Counted from the first letter of the stretch, positions 1 through 12,794 are shown. The stretch: 64,000 nt of DNA from Panacagrimonas sp046594215 (GCA_046594215.1 JBKJPX010000084.1:30027-94026); one strand, 5' to 3'. Notes: a model not told the origin generated them from the sequence alone. Numbers and translations are program-made.

Positions 1-234
1 GATCACCGGCAGGTCGGACGACCCGTTGCGGATCCACCGCAGCACGCTCAGCCCATCCTCGCCCGGCATCACGAGGTCCAGGATCACGCAGTGCGGCGGG
101 GTCGTTGCGAATGCCGCACGCAGGGCCGGGCCACCGTCGAGGCTCAGGACTTCGAAGCCCTGGCCAGTCAGGTACTCCACGACGACCTCGCGCACCATTT
201 CGTCGTCGTCCACCACCGCGATGCGGGATTTCAC
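1..234 (-). CDS. Response regulator receiver domain protein (3' end outside window)
   Basis: This is the N-terminal 78 codons of a two-component response regulator; the rest lies beyond base 1. The protein opens MKSRIAVVDDDEMVREVV, with the acidic pair D9-D10, and the phosphoacceptor is D53 in VILDLVMPGEDG. The GTG start at 234 is chosen because GGGGAG lies about 7 bases upstream and the receiver fold begins immediately. It lies 26 bases downstream of the hybrid kinase gene on the same strand, so the two are probably co-transcribed and this regulator is a plausible phosphorelay output. The output domain, if any, cannot be seen, so its effect (DNA binding, c-di-GMP or stand-alone receiver) is unknown. 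Confidence 0.85.
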   Translation of the reverse strand, partial: MKSRIAVVDDDEMVREVVVEYLTGQGFEVLSLDGGPALRAAFATTPPHCVILDLVMPGEDGLSVLRWIRNGSSDLPVI

Positions 235-260
235 AGCCGGTCTCCCCAAGCCTTGATACA

Positions 261-4757
<4,497 letters not shown>

Positions 4758-4861
4758 GGCGGGCTCTGCCGGTGACTCCGGCGCGACTGTGGGGCGCACG
4801 GGTCCTGACCGCAATCCTGCCGTGCCCGAGAAGGCTAGCTCCACACCGTATCGGGCGTACG

Positions 4862-4996
4862 TCATCGTGTGTCAGCCGTCTGAAACATGATGTCGGGCTC
4901 GGTCTGTTCGGCCGAGATCACCAGGTCGTTGCCGTCGCCGCCTTCGTAGCTCAGGCGCAGGCCGACGTTCTGATCGGGGCGGGGCGCGAGCCTGCG
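4862..4996 (-). pseudogene. Possible gene remnant resembling the C-terminus of a repeat-type surface protein
   Basis: This 44-codon open stretch on the minus strand reads GLRLSYEGGDGNDLVIS near its middle. The pattern YxGGDGND followed by a hydrophobic strand is common near the C-termini of large autotransporter or Calx-beta-like surface proteins. There is no start codon, and the frame closes upstream at a TGA near 5016, inside the neighbouring small gene in another frame. Its own TGA overlaps the alternative kinase start at 4865. It may be a decayed gene end or a chance resemblance; the call rests on one motif. Confidence 0.25.
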
Positions 4997-4997
4997 A

Positions 4998-5282
4998 TCA
5001 GTGCTGCGGCAGCGTCACCGAATGGACGGCGCCGATCTGCGTCACCGCGCCGGCGCGACGCTGGAGCTGCGCACCCTGGATCTGTGCGCCTTTCAGCGAG
5101 ACACCCTGCAGAGAGATGCCCTGCAGAGAGATGCCCTGCAGAGAGATGCCGTTGATGATCGAGCCATTCAACTTGATGCCGCTGCAGAGAGCGCAGGCCT
5201 GCGCGGGCGAGGACATCGCGACGACCAGCAGCGTGGCGGCGGCGGCGAGCGTGGAAACCGAGAAGGACTTGAAGTTGTTCAT
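4998..5282 (-). CDS. Small exported pentapeptide-repeat protein
   Basis: This is a 94-residue protein of unknown role. Residues 1-29 form a signal peptide (hydrophobic TLAAAATLLVVAM, then SSPAQA before C30), so the product should be exported. The mature part begins CALCSG, a CxxC pair, followed by a clean five-residue period: SIING, ISLQG three times, VSLKG, AQIQG, AQLQ. Such a period suggests a short right-handed beta-helix of the pentapeptide type, though it is too short to be sure of a stable fold. The start is ATG 5282, with AGGG about 12 bases upstream; a longer upstream extension of the frame runs antisense to the flavoprotein gene and is rejected. It is divergent from that flavoprotein gene across 168 bases. 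Confidence 0.7.
   Translation of the reverse strand: MNNFKSFSVSTLAAAATLLVVAMSSPAQACALCSGIKLNGSIINGISLQGISLQGISLQGVSLKGAQIQGAQLQRRAGAVTQIGAVHSVTLPQH
5104..5148. repeat. Three perfect 15-bp tandem repeats
   Basis: The unit CCCTGCAGAGAGATG (plus strand) occurs three times without mismatch at 5104-5118, 5119-5133 and 5134-5148. Read on the minus strand each copy encodes GISLQ, so the array encodes the core pentapeptide repeats of the small exported protein. Identity at the DNA level suggests recent duplication and likely copy-number variation between strains. Confidence 0.9.
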
Positions 5283-5450
5283 GGCGAAGAACCCTGGTGG
5301 TTGTCTGGCGGAGGAGCGTTTCTCCTCGATGGAAGACAGCCTACGCAGCCCCTGTATCCGCCCTAGTTCCGCGGCCAGACACAACGTGTCAGCCGGTTTC
5401 AGCACCGCGACCTCCCCGATCCGCCCGGAACTCGGCAGACTGCGCGCCGC

Positions 5451-6698
5451 ATGTCTTCTTCGTCCCTTGCTCCCCGCTCCCGCGTCGCCGTGATCGGCGG
5501 CGGCCCGGCCGGCCTGATGGCGGCCGAGACCGCACGCGCCGCCGGCTGCAACGTGGATCTCTACGAGCGCACGGGCTCGGTCGGCCGCAAGTTCCTGATC
5601 GCCGGCAAGGGCGGCCTGAACCTCACGCACGGCGAAGCCTTCGCCGATTTCGTGTCGCGCTATCGCGAGCGTCGACGGCCCGTCGAATCCTGGCTGCGCG
5701 ACTTCGACGCCGATGCCCTGCGCAACTGGGCACGGGGCCTGGGTGTGGAGACCTTCGTCGGCACGTCGGGCCGCGTGTTCCCGTCGGATCTCAAGGCGGC
5801 GCCGCTGCTGCGCGGCTGGGTGCGGCGGCTGCGCGCCCAGGGAGTGCGCTTCCACGTCGGTCATGCGCTGGTGGGTATCGGTGCCGCGGACGATGGGGCA
5901 CTGCGGCTGGACTTCGACGCGGCTCCGTCTACGAACGCCGACGCCGTGGTGCTGGCGCTCGGCGGCGGCTCCTGGCCACAACTGGGTTCGGACGGACGCT
6001 GGACGCGGTGGCTGGCCGAGTCCGGCGTCGACATCGCGCCGCTGCGGCCGGCCAACGGCGGTTTCGAACTGGACTGGACGGCCCACTTCGTGGAGCGCTT
6101 CGCCGGCGCCGCGGTGAAGCCGGTGAGCCTGCGGTGGACGGACACGCAGGGCCGCGCGCAACAACGCCAGGGCGAGTTCATTGTCACCGCGCAGGGCATC
6201 GAGGGCAGCCTGGTCTACGCCGCGTCAGCGGACCTGCGGGATGCGATCGCACGCGACGGTCACACCGACATCGCGCTCGATCTGGCGCCGGATCGAGACG
6301 AGGCGGATCTCGCACGCGCGCTTGCCCAACCCCGCGCGAAGCGATCCATCGGTGAACACCTGCGTCGCGCCGCGAAGCTCGACGGCGTGCGCGCCGGCTT
6401 GTTGTTCGAGGTCGCGACCGTCGCGGAGCGGGCCGACCCCGTACGGCTCGCGGCTCGCATCAAGTGTCTGCCCTTGAAGCTCACCGCGACGCGGCCGCTG
6501 GCCGAGGCTATCAGCAGCGCGGGCGGCATTCGTCTCGAAGCACTGGACGAGTGGCTGATGCTGCGGGCGCGTCCCGGCCTGTTCTGCGCGGGTGAGATGC
6601 TGGACTGGGAAGCGCCGACCGGCGGGTACCTGCTGACCGCGTGTTTCGCCAGCGGCCTTCGAGCCGGACGCGCAGCGGCGGCCCGGGTGCTGCGGTAG
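5451..6698 (+). CDS. TIGR03862-type flavoprotein (BaiN/HI0933 superfamily NAD(P)/FAD oxidoreductase)
   Basis: This is a 415-residue FAD-binding flavoprotein. The dinucleotide motif VIGGGPAGLMAAE lies near residues 14-26, and the family hallmark appears as GRKFLIAGKGGLNLTHG (residues 46-62). The C-terminal FAD contact is FCAGEMLDWEAPTGGYLL. In the sister subfamily the hallmark reads GKKILMSGGGRCNFTN, as in the second copy at 11598 in this window; here RCN is replaced by LNL, which marks the TIGR03862 branch. The substrate of this branch is unknown. It stands alone, divergent from the pentapeptide-repeat gene. Confidence 0.85.
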   Translation: MSSSSLAPRSRVAVIGGGPAGLMAAETARAAGCNVDLYERTGSVGRKFLIAGKGGLNLTHGEAFADFVSRYRERRRPVESWLRDFDADALRNWARGLGVETFVGTSGRVFPSDLKAAPLLRGWVRRLRAQGVRFHVGHALVGIGAADDGALRLDFDAAPSTNADAVVLALGGGSWPQLGSDGRWTRWLAESGVDIAPLRPANGGFELDWTAHFVERFAGAAVKPVSLRWTDTQGRAQQRQGEFIVTAQGIEGSLVYAASADLRDAIARDGHTDIALDLAPDRDEADLARALAQPRAKRSIGEHLRRAAKLDGVRAGLLFEVATVAERADPVRLAARIKCLPLKLTATRPLAEAISSAGGIRLEALDEWLMLRARPGLFCAGEMLDWEAPTGGYLLTACFASGLRAGRAAAARVLR

Positions 6699-6918
6699 CC
6701 CGCACCAAGTCCAGGTCGAGCACAGAGTCACCGCCACCCCCGGACTGTTCATCGGGCGTGCGATTTCGACGCGCTATGGTGCCGACGATCGTGTCGCGCG
6801 GCCATGCATACCGCCACGCGCTTTCTTCGCTACTCTCGGGCACAGAACAACAGCACCGATCTCGTCCCAAATCCCGGATGACCGACTCCCTCGCCCCCGC
6901 CGAAGCCCGTCGCCCCGC

Positions 6919-7758
6919 ATGGACCTGATCGCAACCGCACTGGATGTCTTCAACCAGCGCAGCATCGCGTTCGCGCACTGGCTGGCGGACCGCGTGCCCA
7001 ACTTCCTGGGCGCACTGCTGCTGGTGTTGCTGGGCTGGCTGGTGGCCAGCAGCGTACGTGCCCTGATCCGCGGGCTCGGCTCGCGCATCAACCGCGGACT
7101 GGAGCGGATGCTGCGCGCCGAACGCGCCGCGCGCCTGCGGCTGTCTCCCGCGATGCTGCGCCTGATCGGCACGGCGGCGTTCTGGATCATCCTGCTGCTG
7201 TTCCTGAGCTTCGCCACCGACATGGCCGGCATGTCCGGCGTGACCGAGTGGCTGCGCAGCGTATTGCGCTACCTGCCGACCCTGCTGTTCGGCGTGCTGA
7301 TCATCGTGTCGGGCCATCTCATCGGATTGCTCGTGCGCGACCTGCTGCTCGAGGCCCTGGCGTCGGCCCAGGTCGAGCAGCGCGAGATCGTGGCGCGCCT
7401 CGCGCAGACCGCCACGTTCCTGACGGCGGTGATCATCGGCGTCCACCAGATCGGCGTGAACGTCAGCTTCGTCACGCTGGTGATCGCCGTCACGCTGGGC
7501 TCGGTGCTGCTCGCGTTCTCGCTGGCCTTCGGCCTGGGTGCTCGGGGCCTGGTCGCCAACCTGATCGGCACTCACTACCTGCGCCGCCAGCTTCAGCCTG
7601 GGGTGCGCGTGCGCGTCGGCGAGATCGAAGGCGAGATCATCGAAATCACACCGACCAACGTCGTGCTCGAGACCGACGACGGCCGCGCCTTCATTCCCGC
7701 GCGTACTTTTTCCGAACAGGTGACGCTGCTGGTGACGGCCGAGCGCGACGATGGCTGA
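6919..7758 (+). CDS. MscS-family mechanosensitive channel
   Basis: This is a 279-residue inner-membrane channel protein. It has several membrane segments, including FLGALLLVLLGWLVASSV (about 29-46), a helix at about 78-95, another at about 117-137, and a pore-lining region with GSVLLAFSLAFGLGARGLVANLIG (about 194-217). It ends with a short beta domain, GVRVRVGEIEGEIIEITPTNVVLETDDG. The N-terminal part resembles the conserved TM-helix segment seen in plant and bacterial MscS relatives. It heads a coupled cluster: its last 8 bases overlap the MgtE-N gene. Channels of this class release osmolytes or ions on hypo-osmotic shock; linkage to Mg2+ transport suggests ionic or osmotic balance. No clear ribosome-binding site precedes ATG 6919. 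Confidence 0.88.
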   Translation: MDLIATALDVFNQRSIAFAHWLADRVPNFLGALLLVLLGWLVASSVRALIRGLGSRINRGLERMLRAERAARLRLSPAMLRLIGTAAFWIILLLFLSFATDMAGMSGVTEWLRSVLRYLPTLLFGVLIIVSGHLIGLLVRDLLLEALASAQVEQREIVARLAQTATFLTAVIIGVHQIGVNVSFVTLVIAVTLGSVLLAFSLAFGLGARGLVANLIGTHYLRRQLQPGVRVRVGEIEGEIIEITPTNVVLETDDGRAFIPARTFSEQVTLLVTAERDDG

Positions 7759-8611
7759 GATGGCTTCGGGCCTGGCGTTGGCCACCGCGTTCGCTGAATC
7801 CGAACCCGAGTCCGCCGCGCGCGCGCTCGAGGAGCTGCCGTCGGAGGAAGCGGCGCTATTCCTGGCCGAACTGAGCGCCGCGGACGCGGCGCCCGTGCTG
7901 GACGAGATGTCCGCCGGCTCGGCCGCGCGTCGCCTCGCACTGCTCGAGCCCGGACTCGCCGCCAACTTTCTCGAAGCGGTGGGCAGCCGCGGCTGCGTGG
8001 CGATCCTGCGCGTGTGCGCGCCCGAGCCGCGGCGCGCGATCCTGTCGGAGCTGCCGCCGCGCCTGGTCCAGCATTTCCGCCGCTCGCTGGCGTACACGCT
8101 CGACGCCGTCGGCGCGTGGATCGAGTACGACGTGCCCACCTTGCCCGCGCATCGCACCGCGGGCGAGGCGCTGCAGGTGCTGCGACAGCGCGCCAAGCGT
8201 GAGGACTGCTGCGTGTTCGTGCTGCGCTCGGCCCAGGCCTACGGCGGCACCGCGACCCTCGGCGCGCTGCTCCAGGCCGCGCCCGACTCACCGCTGTCGC
8301 GTGTCATGGACCGCAGCCTTCGACCCCTGTCCGATGCAGTCGACGTGGACGACATCAAGGACCTCGACGATTGGGACCAGTGGGCGATGCTGCCGGTCAC
8401 GGCGCCCGACGGCAGCCTGCTCGGCGGCCTGTCGCGCACCGGTCTGCGCCGCGCGCTGAACTCCGTCCTGCCGCAACCCGGCAGCTCGCAGCCCGAATCC
8501 CTGCTCGCGCATCTGTTCACTGCCTACCTGTTCACGGGCGCCGACCTGCTGCGCCTGCTGATCGGCCGCGGGCTGTCGAGCTCCACGGCGAGGCCGCGCG
8601 ATGAGTCCTGA
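7751..8611 (+). CDS. Free-standing MgtE N-domain/CBS-like protein
   Basis: This 286-residue protein contains an alpha-helical MgtE_N-type superhelix (residues about 10-125, with EELPSEEAALFLAELSAADAAPVLDEM-type repeats) and a divergent CBS-like region (about 150-255). It lacks the five-helix transport domain of MgtE. It overlaps the channel gene by 8 bases and the full-length MgtE gene by 11, so the three are translationally coupled. In MgtE these cytoplasmic domains sense Mg2+ and gate the pore; here a separate copy may act as a regulatory subunit for the transporter or the channel. That role is inference. Alternatively it is a truncated duplicate that has since diverged. Confidence 0.75.
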   Translation: MAEMASGLALATAFAESEPESAARALEELPSEEAALFLAELSAADAAPVLDEMSAGSAARRLALLEPGLAANFLEAVGSRGCVAILRVCAPEPRRAILSELPPRLVQHFRRSLAYTLDAVGAWIEYDVPTLPAHRTAGEALQVLRQRAKREDCCVFVLRSAQAYGGTATLGALLQAAPDSPLSRVMDRSLRPLSDAVDVDDIKDLDDWDQWAMLPVTAPDGSLLGGLSRTGLRRALNSVLPQPGSSQPESLLAHLFTAYLFTGADLLRLLIGRGLSSSTARPRDES

Positions 8612-9908
8612 ACTCACGCAGGTCATCGACAAGCTCAACCGCCGCTACCTGCGCGATCACCCGGCCTCGGCCGCGCGCAAGCTCGAGGCCTTGCCCGTGG
8701 ACGAGGCGGCCGAGGAGATCGCCACGCAGTCGGCGCCGGTGCTGGTCGCCGCGTGGCCGAGCCTGGGCGCGGATCGCGGCGCGGCGCTGCTGGCCCACAT
8801 GCCCGAGACGCAGGCCCGCAACATCCTGTCGGGACTGCTGCCGACCGAGGCGGTGCGTTTTCTGGGCGCCATGAGCGACGAGGACCGGGCGCGCCTGATG
8901 GAGACGCTCGAAGCCGACCTGCGTTCGCAGCTGCGCGAGCTCATGACCTACCCGGAGAACACGGCCGGCAGCCTGATGGACGTGCGCGTGCGCACCTACC
9001 GGCCCGAGATCACGGCCTCGAGCGCGCTGCTATCCCTGCGCGAATCACAGGGTCGCGCGCCGCGCACGCTGTTCGTCGTCGACGCCGAGAACCGCCTGCG
9101 CGGGCAGGTGCCGATCCAGGAACTCGCGATGGCCGCGCCCGACACGCCGCTGCGCGACCTCGCGCATCCCGTGCCCGCCGCCGTGAACGCGATGGACCCG
9201 CGTGACGAGGTGATCAAGACGGTCGAGAAGCACCGTCTCACCGACCTGCCCGTCATCGACCTCGACGGCCGCCTCGTCGGCCTGATCCAGCACGGCATGC
9301 TGGTGCAGGCGCTGCAGGAAGAAGCTGCGTCCGACATCGGCGCAATGGTGGGCGTCAGCCCGCAGGAGCGCGCGCTCTCCAAGCCCTGGTTCGCGGTGCG
9401 CAAGCGCCTGCCCTGGCTGCAGATCAACCTGATCACGGCGTTCGCGGCGGCCTCGGTCGTGGGCCTGTTCGAGAACACGATCGCGAAGTTCACTGCGCTG
9501 GCCGTGTTGCTGCCCGTCGTCGCCGGCCAGTCGGGCAACGCGGGCGCGCAGGCGCTGGCGGTGACGATGCGCGGCCTGGCGCTGCGCGAGGTCACGGCCG
9601 GCCAGTGGTTCGCGGTCACGGCCAAGGAAGTGGGCGTGGGCCTGCTCAACGGCATCGCGGTGGCGCTGACCTGCGGCCTGGGCGTGTGGGTCTGGAGCCG
9701 GTCGCTGGGCCTGGTACTGGTGATCTGCACGTCGATGGTGCTGGCGATGGTGGCCGCAGGATTCGCGGGCGCCATCGTGCCGATGGTGCTCACGCGCCTG
9801 GGCCAGGACCCGGCGCAGTCCTCGTCGATCATCCTGACGACGGTGACCGACATCTCGGGGTTCCTGTCGTTTCTCGGGATCGCGACCTTGCTGTCGAATC
9901 TGTTGTAG
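8601..9908 (+). CDS. mgtE: Magnesium transporter MgtE
   Basis: This is a 435-residue Mg2+ channel/transporter of the inner membrane. The order is an MgtE_N domain (about 10-130), paired CBS domains (about 135-255) and a five-helix pore (about 270-435). Pore hallmarks are visible: ALAVLLPVVAGQSGNAGAQALAV, and LGQDPAQSSSIILTTVTDISGF, whose aspartates match the cation-binding region of the family. The usual VVxxMGGN element reads VVAGQSGN, a mild variation. It is the last gene of the coupled MscS/MgtE-N/MgtE set and converges on the patatin gene. Confidence 0.93.
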   Translation: MSPELTQVIDKLNRRYLRDHPASAARKLEALPVDEAAEEIATQSAPVLVAAWPSLGADRGAALLAHMPETQARNILSGLLPTEAVRFLGAMSDEDRARLMETLEADLRSQLRELMTYPENTAGSLMDVRVRTYRPEITASSALLSLRESQGRAPRTLFVVDAENRLRGQVPIQELAMAAPDTPLRDLAHPVPAAVNAMDPRDEVIKTVEKHRLTDLPVIDLDGRLVGLIQHGMLVQALQEEAASDIGAMVGVSPQERALSKPWFAVRKRLPWLQINLITAFAAASVVGLFENTIAKFTALAVLLPVVAGQSGNAGAQALAVTMRGLALREVTAGQWFAVTAKEVGVGLLNGIAVALTCGLGVWVWSRSLGLVLVICTSMVLAMVAAGFAGAIVPMVLTRLGQDPAQSSSIILTTVTDISGFLSFLGIATLLSNLL

Positions 9909-9963
9909 GCCTGTGTAGGCCTTTGTAGCGCGGACGAAGACCGGGCCGTTTGCCTGACGACGT

Positions 9964-9988
9964 GAAAAAGCCCCCGGACTGGGTCCGG
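9964..9988 (-). terminator. Rho-independent terminator after the patatin gene
   Basis: On the minus strand, CCGGAC pairs with GTCCGG around a three-base loop (9974-9988), followed by GGGGC and five T residues. It starts 2 bases past the patatin stop codon and is the clearest intrinsic terminator in the window. Confidence 0.75.
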
Positions 9989-9989
9989 A

Positions 9990-10958
9990 CTACGGCTGAT
10001 CCTGCGCTTCGACCTTCGGCTCCTGCACTTCTTCCGGCTCCGCTCCAGGCGCCTGCATCGCGCGCGGCAACCCCGCCCAGGCGCGCAAGGTCGCCGCGTT
10101 CTCCTCCACCAGCCGCCGTCCCTCCTCGATGCATTCCCTCGCCCGATGGAAGTCCATCAGCGCGAAATCCGACAGCACCGGCAGCAAGGTGATTTCCGGC
10201 GGATCGCCCGCCATGCGGCTGCGCGTCAGGCGGTCCTGCAGGATGTTCACGCTGGCCGCGACCACGTCGAACACGCTGGGACGATCGTCATCGCCGCTGG
10301 AGAGCGAGGCGATCATGCGCTGCCACAGGTTCTTCTCCTGCCGGGTGCTCGCCTCGCGTACGACCTCCGCCTGCCCCGCGCGCGACAGGTGACGACCCAC
10401 GAGCTGTGCGTTGAGGTTCACGGCGATCACGACGTCCGCGCCCATCGCGCGGCAGGCCGACACCGGCACGGGGTTCACGAGGCCGCCGTCGAGCATCCAG
10501 CGCTGCTCGTGCTTGACCGGCGAAAAGAGCCCCGGGATCGCGCAGGACGCACGCGCGGCCGAGATGATCGGGCCGCGCGTGATCCAGATCTCGCGGCCGC
10601 TGCTCATCTCCGTGGCCACGCTGACGAAACGCTTCTCGAGATCCTCGATGTTGGGGTTGCGGTGCTTCTCCTCGAAGAAACCGAACAGACGGCGCCCACT
10701 GACCATGCCGCCGGAGAAGCTCAGGTCCATCAGGCCGAACACGTCGCGCGGCGTGAGCTTGAGCACCCAGTCGGTGAACTCCTCCAGCTGGCCCGACACG
10801 TACACCGCGCCCACTAGCGCACCCACGGACGTGCCGGCGATCACCTGCGGCCGGATGCCGATGCCCTCGAGGCCCTGGATGATCCCGATGTGGGCCCAGC
10901 CGCGGGCCGAGCCGCTGCCCAGTGCGAGGCCGATGGTCGGAGCCGAAGGAGTGCCCAT
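9990..10958 (-). CDS. Patatin-like phospholipase (RssA family)
   Basis: This is a 322-residue serine acyl hydrolase of the patatin fold. The oxyanion motif appears as LALGSGSARGWAHIG (residues 11-25), the nucleophile is S44 in GTSVG, and the second catalytic residue is D157 in LDGG. This Ser-Asp dyad is complete. The tail after residue 300 is proline- and glutamate-rich. The start is ATG 10958, 7 bases beyond the yajQ stop, with GGAAG upstream; a frame extension overlaps yajQ and is rejected. It is probably co-transcribed with yajQ and ends in a strong terminator. Family members hydrolyse membrane phospholipids or lysophospholipids; the substrate here is unknown. Confidence 0.88.
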   Translation of the reverse strand: MGTPSAPTIGLALGSGSARGWAHIGIIQGLEGIGIRPQVIAGTSVGALVGAVYVSGQLEEFTDWVLKLTPRDVFGLMDLSFSGGMVSGRRLFGFFEEKHRNPNIEDLEKRFVSVATEMSSGREIWITRGPIISAARASCAIPGLFSPVKHEQRWMLDGGLVNPVPVSACRAMGADVVIAVNLNAQLVGRHLSRAGQAEVVREASTRQEKNLWQRMIASLSSGDDDRPSVFDVVAASVNILQDRLTRSRMAGDPPEITLLPVLSDFALMDFHRARECIEEGRRLVEENAATLRAWAGLPRAMQAPGAEPEEVQEPKVEAQDQP

Positions 10959-10965
10959 CTTCCGG

Positions 10966-11448
10966 TCAGTCCCGGAAATTTTCGTACTGGAGCGGCAGCT
11001 CGACATCGGCCTTCTTGAGAAACGCGATCACGTCCTGCAGGTCGTCGCGCTTCTTGCCGGTGACGCGCAGCTTCTCGCCGGTGATCGAGGTGTCGACCTT
11101 GAACTTGGCCTCCTTGATCTTCGCGATGATCTTCTTGGCCTGCGCCTGTTCGATGCCCTGCTTGACCGTGACGGTGCGGCGCGCACCCGCGAGATTGGTG
11201 AGCACGTCGCCGATGTCCAGGCTGCGCAGATCGATGTGCCGGCTGGCCAGGCGCTTGCGCAGCACCTCGAGCAGCTGGTCGAGCTGGAACTCCGTGTCCG
11301 CATGCAGGGTGAGGACGAACTCCTCGCGCTCGATCTTCGCGCTGGTCCCGCGCAGGTCGAAGCGGTTGGCGATGTCGCGGATGGCGGTGTCGACCGCGTT
11401 GGTGAGTTCGTGCTTGTCGACCTGGCTGACGACGTCGAATGAAGGCAT
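10966..11448 (-). CDS. yajQ: YajQ family nucleotide (c-di-GMP) binding protein
   Basis: This 160-residue cytoplasmic protein matches the usual YajQ length. It begins MPSFDVVSQVDKHELTNAVD and carries the conserved RFDLRG segment and the closing ADVELPLQYENFRD. In Xanthomonas a YajQ homologue binds c-di-GMP and acts with a LysR regulator; other members bind nucleotides or RNA. A 23-residue upstream extension of the frame is not YajQ-like, so ATG 11448 is used. A flavoprotein gene is divergent, 149 bases away; patatin follows 7 bases downstream. Confidence 0.95.
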   Translation of the reverse strand: MPSFDVVSQVDKHELTNAVDTAIRDIANRFDLRGTSAKIEREEFVLTLHADTEFQLDQLLEVLRKRLASRHIDLRSLDIGDVLTNLAGARRTVTVKQGIEQAQAKKIIAKIKEAKFKVDTSITGEKLRVTGKKRDDLQDVIAFLKKADVELPLQYENFRD

Positions 11449-11597
11449 GGCGATCTGGAGTCCGGGCGTGTCGTGTCGGCGCGGAGTATCCGAGAGCGGG
11501 CGCGCCTTTCCAAGCACCGCAAACCTCCGGGCCGGCGTCGATGCGGCCGCCTTTGGCTGCCCGCGTCCACCAACGCCCGCTCGTTCAGAATGCGCGC

Positions 11598-12794
11598 ATG
11601 CAGGAACACGACAGCGATGTGTTGATCCTCGGCGCCGGCGCGGCGGGCCTGTTGTGCGCGTTCACCGCGGGACGGCGCGGTCTGCGTGTACGCGTGGTCG
11701 AGTGCGCCAACAAGCCGGGCAAGAAAATCCTGATGTCGGGTGGCGGCCGCTGCAATTTCACGAACACCGGCACGGCGCCCGAGCACTTCATCTCGGCCAA
11801 CCCGCACTTCTGCAAGTCGGCACTGGCGCGATACACGCCCGAGGACTTCGTCGCGATGGTCGGGCGTCACGGCATCGCCTGGCACGAGAAGGAACTGGGC
11901 CAGCTGTTCTGCGACGACTCCTCGAAGCAGATCCTGCGCATGCTTCTGGACGAGTGCGCGCAGGCCGGCGTGGAGATCCACACGGATTGCGAGGTGCAGC
12001 GCGTCGAGCACGATGCGCAGGCCGCCGTCTTCGCGCTGCGAACCTCGCTGGGGCCCATGCGCGCCGGGCGCCTGGTCGTAGCCACGGGTGGGCTGTCGAT
12101 ACCCAGCCTCGGCGGCAGCTGCCTGGGCTACGAACTGGCGCGGCAGTTCGGGCATTCGATACAGGCCACGCGCGCCGGACTCGTGCCACTGACGCTGTCC
12201 GGCCGTCCGCTCGAACAGTGGCAGGACCTTTCCGGACTGAGCTTCGAAGTCGAGGCCAGCTACGGCTCCGCCCGCTTTCGCAACGCAATGCTGCTGACCC
12301 ACCGCGGCCTTTCGGGTCCGGCCCTCCTGCAGATTTCCAACTACTGGCACCCGGGCGGCGACGGCGTGCTGGGACTCAACCTGTTGCCGCAGGCCGACGC
12401 ATTCGAGTTCCTGATCGACCAGCAGCGCGAGCAACCCGCCGCCGAATTGCGCACCGTGCTGGCCGACGTTCTGCCCAAGCGGTTCGCGCAGCGCTTCTGC
12501 GAGCTGCTGGCGCCGAGTCGCCCGATGCGCCAGTTCCGGCCGCTGGAGCTGCGCGCGATCGCCAGCCTCCTGCAGGCCTGGCCGGTGACGCCGAGCGGCA
12601 CCGAGGGCTATCGAACGGCCGAGGTCACGCTCGGCGGCGTCGATACGCGCGAAGTGTCCTCGAGCACGTTCGAATCGAAGCGCCAGGCCGGCCTGCACTT
12701 CGTCGGCGAGGTGCTGGACGTCACGGGCTGGCTCGGGGGCTACAACTTCCAGTGGGCCTGGGCCTCGGCTCATGCCTGCGGCGCCAGCCTCTGA
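11598..12794 (+). CDS. BaiN/RdsA (HI0933, YhiN) family NAD(P)/FAD-dependent oxidoreductase
   Basis: This is a 398-residue flavoprotein. It opens with the dinucleotide motif VLILGAGAAGLLCA and the hallmark GKKILMSGGGRCNFTNTG. The C-terminal FAD contacts read TLGGVDTREVSSSTFESKRQAGLHFVGEVLDVTGWLGGYNFQ-like in order, ending near residue 395. The ATG at 11598 is chosen because the FAD motif starts 7 residues later and the length then matches the family (about 400). A CAGAAT hexamer lies 7 bases upstream, so transcription may start at or next to the ATG, giving a leaderless mRNA. Family members include a bile-acid-inducible reductase; the physiological reaction of the YhiN branch is unsettled. Confidence 0.9.
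   Translation: MQEHDSDVLILGAGAAGLLCAFTAGRRGLRVRVVECANKPGKKILMSGGGRCNFTNTGTAPEHFISANPHFCKSALARYTPEDFVAMVGRHGIAWHEKELGQLFCDDSSKQILRMLLDECAQAGVEIHTDCEVQRVEHDAQAAVFALRTSLGPMRAGRLVVATGGLSIPSLGGSCLGYELARQFGHSIQATRAGLVPLTLSGRPLEQWQDLSGLSFEVEASYGSARFRNAMLLTHRGLSGPALLQISNYWHPGGDGVLGLNLLPQADAFEFLIDQQREQPAAELRTVLADVLPKRFAQRFCELLAPSRPMRQFRPLELRAIASLLQAWPVTPSGTEGYRTAEVTLGGVDTREVSSSTFESKRQAGLHFVGEVLDVTGWLGGYNFQWAWASAHACGASL

Noticed and set aside
4758..4865. 36-residue N-terminal extension of the first kinase
   Set aside because: Rare codons and no conserved content; the shorter start precedes the first PAS domain adequately.
5104..5148. Tandem repeats as a possible CRISPR array
   Set aside because: The 15-bp units are directly adjacent with no spacers and encode GISLQ repeats in a real gene.
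6699..6918. M-box or other Mg2+ riboswitch before the MscS-MgtE operon
   Set aside because: I looked for the conserved M-box core and found nothing resembling it.
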